Assembly (NCBI GenBank): GCA_035267815.1
Contig: DATFLK010000019.1
Location: forward strand, 1-8,541
Origin: DATFLK01 sp035267815
GTDB lineage: Bacteria; Pseudomonadota; Zetaproteobacteria; Mariprofundales; Mariprofundaceae
Length of the DNA: 8,541 bases
Direction: 5' to 3'
Part shown: positions 6,669-8,541 of the stretch, piece after piece
Layout of the letters: every line of letters starts with the position of its first letter
Numbering within the stretch: position 1 is the stretch's first letter
Translations under genes and position numbers: made by a program
The notes under the pieces: generated by a model
Told to the model about the DNA's origin: nothing
What the model saw: the letters and a program-made list of their open reading frames with translations, nothing else
Databases searched by the model: none

Positions 6669-7460
6669 ATGACGGATAGGCAGGGAAAAATACTGGTCGT
6701 GGATATGGGTAACACCTGCATGATGTTCGGCCTCTATGACGAGGAGAGCCTGGTCCGGCATTGGCGACTGGCGAGCACGCGCCACACCACGGGCGACGAA
6801 CTGGCCATGAAGCTGCACGGGCTCTTTATTCAACACGATGAATCTCCGGAGGCGCTGCGCGGCATCATGGCTGCCAGTGTCATCCCTCATCTCGACAGTG
6901 CGCTTGAAGAGGCGTGCCGTCATGTCTTCGCCCAGTCCCCCGCCTTCGTCGGCTCTCCCGAGGTCAGGACGGGCATGGCCGTGGATTACAAGAACCCGAA
7001 GGAAGTCGGCGCCGACCGGATCGCCAATGCAGTCGCCGCTCGTGCCCGTTTCGGCAGTCCTGCCATCGTCGTGGATTGCGGCACAGCTACCACCTTCGAT
7101 ATCGTCTCGCCGGAAGGTCATTACGCCGGCGGACTGATCCTTCCGGGCCTGGAGATGGCCCTCTCCGCCCTCTCCGAACGCGCTGCCAAGCTACCGGAGG
7201 CCCCGTTTGCCCGCCCCGATCCACTGATCGGACGCGATACCGTCACCAGTATGCAGGCGGGCAGCTACTGGTCAGCTGTAGAGGGGATCAGCGGCCTCAT
7301 CCGTCGCCTGCGCGGCCTGCCCGGCTACGAAAAGGCACCGATCATCATGACCGGCGGTGTAGCCGCCCGCATCATCGACGATGTGCCGGACATATCGGCA
7401 TACTGCCCGGACCTGACACTGGACGGGCTCCGTCTGCTGGCCGAGCGCCACTTCGTTTGA
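6669..7460 (+). CDS. coaX: Type III pantothenate kinase CoaX
   Basis: CoaX phosphorylates pantothenate, the first and committed step of coenzyme A synthesis. Type III enzymes belong to the acetate kinase/sugar kinase fold and, as a family, are insensitive to CoA feedback. The 263-residue product has normal length. Signatures are DMGNT (12-16, first phosphate motif), NPKEVGADRIANAVAA (109-124, with the conserved GADR and likely catalytic Asp116), VVDCGTATTFD (134-144, second phosphate motif), GGLILPGL (154-161) and the adenosine-motif MTGG (227-230). An in-frame ATG also occurs at 6648. I chose 6669 because GGAG sits well placed five bases upstream and the family usually begins just before the first phosphate motif. 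The gene starts 27 bases after birA and is 31 bases before the SPOR-like gene, in the same apparent operon. Confidence 0.96.
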   Translation: MTDRQGKILVVDMGNTCMMFGLYDEESLVRHWRLASTRHTTGDELAMKLHGLFIQHDESPEALRGIMAASVIPHLDSALEEACRHVFAQSPAFVGSPEVRTGMAVDYKNPKEVGADRIANAVAARARFGSPAIVVDCGTATTFDIVSPEGHYAGGLILPGLEMALSALSERAAKLPEAPFARPDPLIGRDTVTSMQAGSYWSAVEGISGLIRRLRGLPGYEKAPIIMTGGVAARIIDDVPDISAYCPDLTLDGLRLLAERHFV

Positions 7461-7491
7461 TGCCCCTGCCCCTTCTTTTCCCGGGGTTCGG

Positions 7492-8139
7492 ATGATGCGC
7501 CTGACGCTGAGACTCCTGCTTCTTCTGCTGCTGGCAAGCCTAGTCTGGGCAAGCTGGCATAGGCCGAAGACACCAGCGCCGACCCATAATCATATCCGTG
7601 TGCCGGTACCACTGGCGGGAAGCGGCAACGCCGACGAAGCGTCGGGCTGGCGCATCGTAACGCGGAAACTGGTATGGAAAGAGGCGGCACAATCCATGCA
7701 GAAGCGACTACAAAAGGCGGGGCTGGAGGTCATTCCGATCACACGCCGTGAAACCGTCGAGCTTTATGCCTTCGACGATCCTCACACGTTCGCCAGCCGC
7801 CAAGCGGCGGCCCGTGTCGAATCGGCATGGCGCAAACACGGCATTGATGCGGAGATCATTAAACTGGACGACCATTACGGCGTCGCCCTAGGGCGTTTCT
7901 TCTTACCCGAACATGCCGAAAGGCAGCGTCAGTCACTGGAGAAGAGCGGTATGAAATACAGGTACGAGAAGCGCACCATCAAGATACCGGTTTATCGCTT
8001 CACCTTTCCACCCACCTCACACAGTGAGGCCCAGAAGAGATGGAAGAGACTCGAGGATATGGGAATCGCTGACCCGGCCATGATACGGGAAGACCGCTTC
8101 ACCTCGTTGTACGGTCCCCTGCCCAAAAAGGGGAGCTGA
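7492..8139 (+). CDS. Small membrane-anchored or exported protein with SPOR-like repeats
   Basis: The 215-residue protein starts with MMRLTLR followed by a Leu-rich hydrophobic segment (about 8-20), then a Pro-rich linker (about 25-45). This looks like an N-terminal membrane anchor or signal peptide. The rest shows repeating helix-turn-strand units: helices at about 64-77, 104-117, 140-153 and 178-189, each followed by a Gly (KAGLEV, KHGIDA, KSGMKY, DMGIAD) and then strands. YGVALGRFFLPEHAERQ (129-145) resembles the Y-V-x-G-x-F-x-A core of SPOR domains, which bind denuded peptidoglycan at the division septum. The match is degenerate. A SPOR-like gene after birA and coaX is a neighbourhood I recall from Pseudomonas-type genomes, which supports the call. 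An envelope or septal role is inferred, not shown. ATG 7492 or the adjacent ATG 7495 may be used; GGGG lies just upstream. The gene ends three bases from convergent purC. Confidence 0.75.
   Translation: MMRLTLRLLLLLLLASLVWASWHRPKTPAPTHNHIRVPVPLAGSGNADEASGWRIVTRKLVWKEAAQSMQKRLQKAGLEVIPITRRETVELYAFDDPHTFASRQAAARVESAWRKHGIDAEIIKLDDHYGVALGRFFLPEHAERQRQSLEKSGMKYRYEKRTIKIPVYRFTFPPTSHSEAQKRWKRLEDMGIADPAMIREDRFTSLYGPLPKKGS
8115..8134. repeat. Short hairpin at the convergent 3' ends of the SPOR-like gene and purC
   Basis: TCCCCT-GCCCAAAA-AGGGGA can form a six-base stem with an eight-base loop, within the last codons of the SPOR-like gene. No T-tract follows the stem on either strand; the run of A/T is in the loop. 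It is at best a weak bidirectional terminator or an mRNA end-stabilising hairpin. It is noted because no other terminator candidate lies between the two convergent genes. Confidence 0.25.
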
Positions 8140-8142
8140 ACG

Positions 8143-8541
8143 TTACACCATGATCCCGAGGCGATCCGCCACCTCATGATAGGCTTCTGAGAGACCGCCC
8201 AGATCACGCCGGAACACATCCTTGTCCAGCTTTTTACCGGTCTGTGCATCCCACAGGCGGCATCCGTCCGGCGTCACCTCATCTCCCAGAAGGATCTCGT
8301 CATCTGCCAGACCGAACTCCAGTTTGAAATCGATCAGACGGATGCCGACCGTGGCAAACAGATCTGTCAGCACATGGTTGACGTCCAGTGCCACCGTTCG
8401 CATCCGTTCGATATCCTCCCGCGAGGCCCAGCCGAACAGCTCGGCATGTTCAACATTGATCATCGGGTCGTGCAACTCATCTGACTTGTAGAACAGTTCG
8501 GTCAGCGGATGGCGAAGGATCATCCCCTCCTCCAGCCCCAG
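8143..8541 (-). CDS. purC: Phosphoribosylaminoimidazole-succinocarboxamide synthase (SAICAR synthetase), C-terminal part
   Basis: PurC joins aspartate to CAIR in an ATP-dependent step of de novo purine synthesis (cytoplasmic). The visible 132 residues are the C-terminal portion. The reading frame continues unbroken to the right edge, so roughly the first 100 residues (E. coli PurC has 237) lie outside. Recognisable stretches are LGLEEG at the edge, ELFYKSDELHDPMI (parallel to DLFLKNDAMHDPMV in E. coli), DFKLEFG, LGDEVTPDGCRLWD and LGGLSEAYHEVADRLG near the C-terminus. The conserved acidic and Lys residues of the SAICAR signatures are present. An internal ATG at 8523 is not the true start. It converges on the SPOR-like gene with a 3-base gap. 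Its promoter and any PurR-type operator are outside the window. Confidence 0.97.
   Translation of the reverse strand: MGLEEGMILRHPLTELFYKSDELHDPMINVEHAELFGWASREDIERMRTVALDVNHVLTDLFATVGIRLIDFKLEFGLADDEILLGDEVTPDGCRLWDAQTGKKLDKDVFRRDLGGLSEAYHEVADRLGIMV

Noticed and set aside
7471..7487. CCCC...GGGG between coaX and the SPOR-like gene as a terminator
   Set aside because: The stem is short, no T-tract follows, and it overlaps the ribosome binding region of the next gene in the same operon.

Overview
This window is an ordinary chromosomal segment from a proteobacterium, most likely a gammaproteobacterium. The evidence is the E. coli-like RpiA, NadC, QueA, PurC and bifunctional BirA proteins, and the gene order birA - type III pantothenate kinase - small SPOR-like protein, which resembles the order I recall from Pseudomonas-type genomes. 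Codon use favours G/C at third positions throughout, and no block looks foreign. I cannot name the genus. I see no mobile element, CRISPR array, tRNA or rRNA, and no stretch over about 215 bases without a gene.

Left half, minus strand, read right to left: rpiA (ribose-5-phosphate isomerase), then an 845-residue membrane-bound hybrid sensor histidine kinase, then queA (queuosine biosynthesis), then the first 42 codons of an ammonium transporter that runs off the left edge. The kinase and queA are 36 bases apart and probably cotranscribed. The transporter is separated from queA by a 212-base gap with an AT-rich core and a near-perfect sigma-54 (-24/-12) promoter. It is therefore probably expressed separately under nitrogen control.

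Right half, plus strand: nadC, birA, coaX and a small SPOR-like envelope protein are closely packed (gaps of 7, 27 and 31 bases) and look like one operon. Three of the four handle cofactors: NAD synthesis, biotin attachment and regulation, and the first step of CoA synthesis. The operon diverges from rpiA across a 121-base intergenic region. Its last gene ends 3 bases from the convergent 3' end of purC (purine biosynthesis), which runs off the right edge without its N-terminal part.

I found no convincing undescribed system. The points most worth a second look are the sigma-54 promoter of the transporter gene, the hybrid kinase with an unassigned extracytoplasmic sensor, a small perfect inverted repeat just upstream of the kinase, and the internally repetitive SPOR-like protein.
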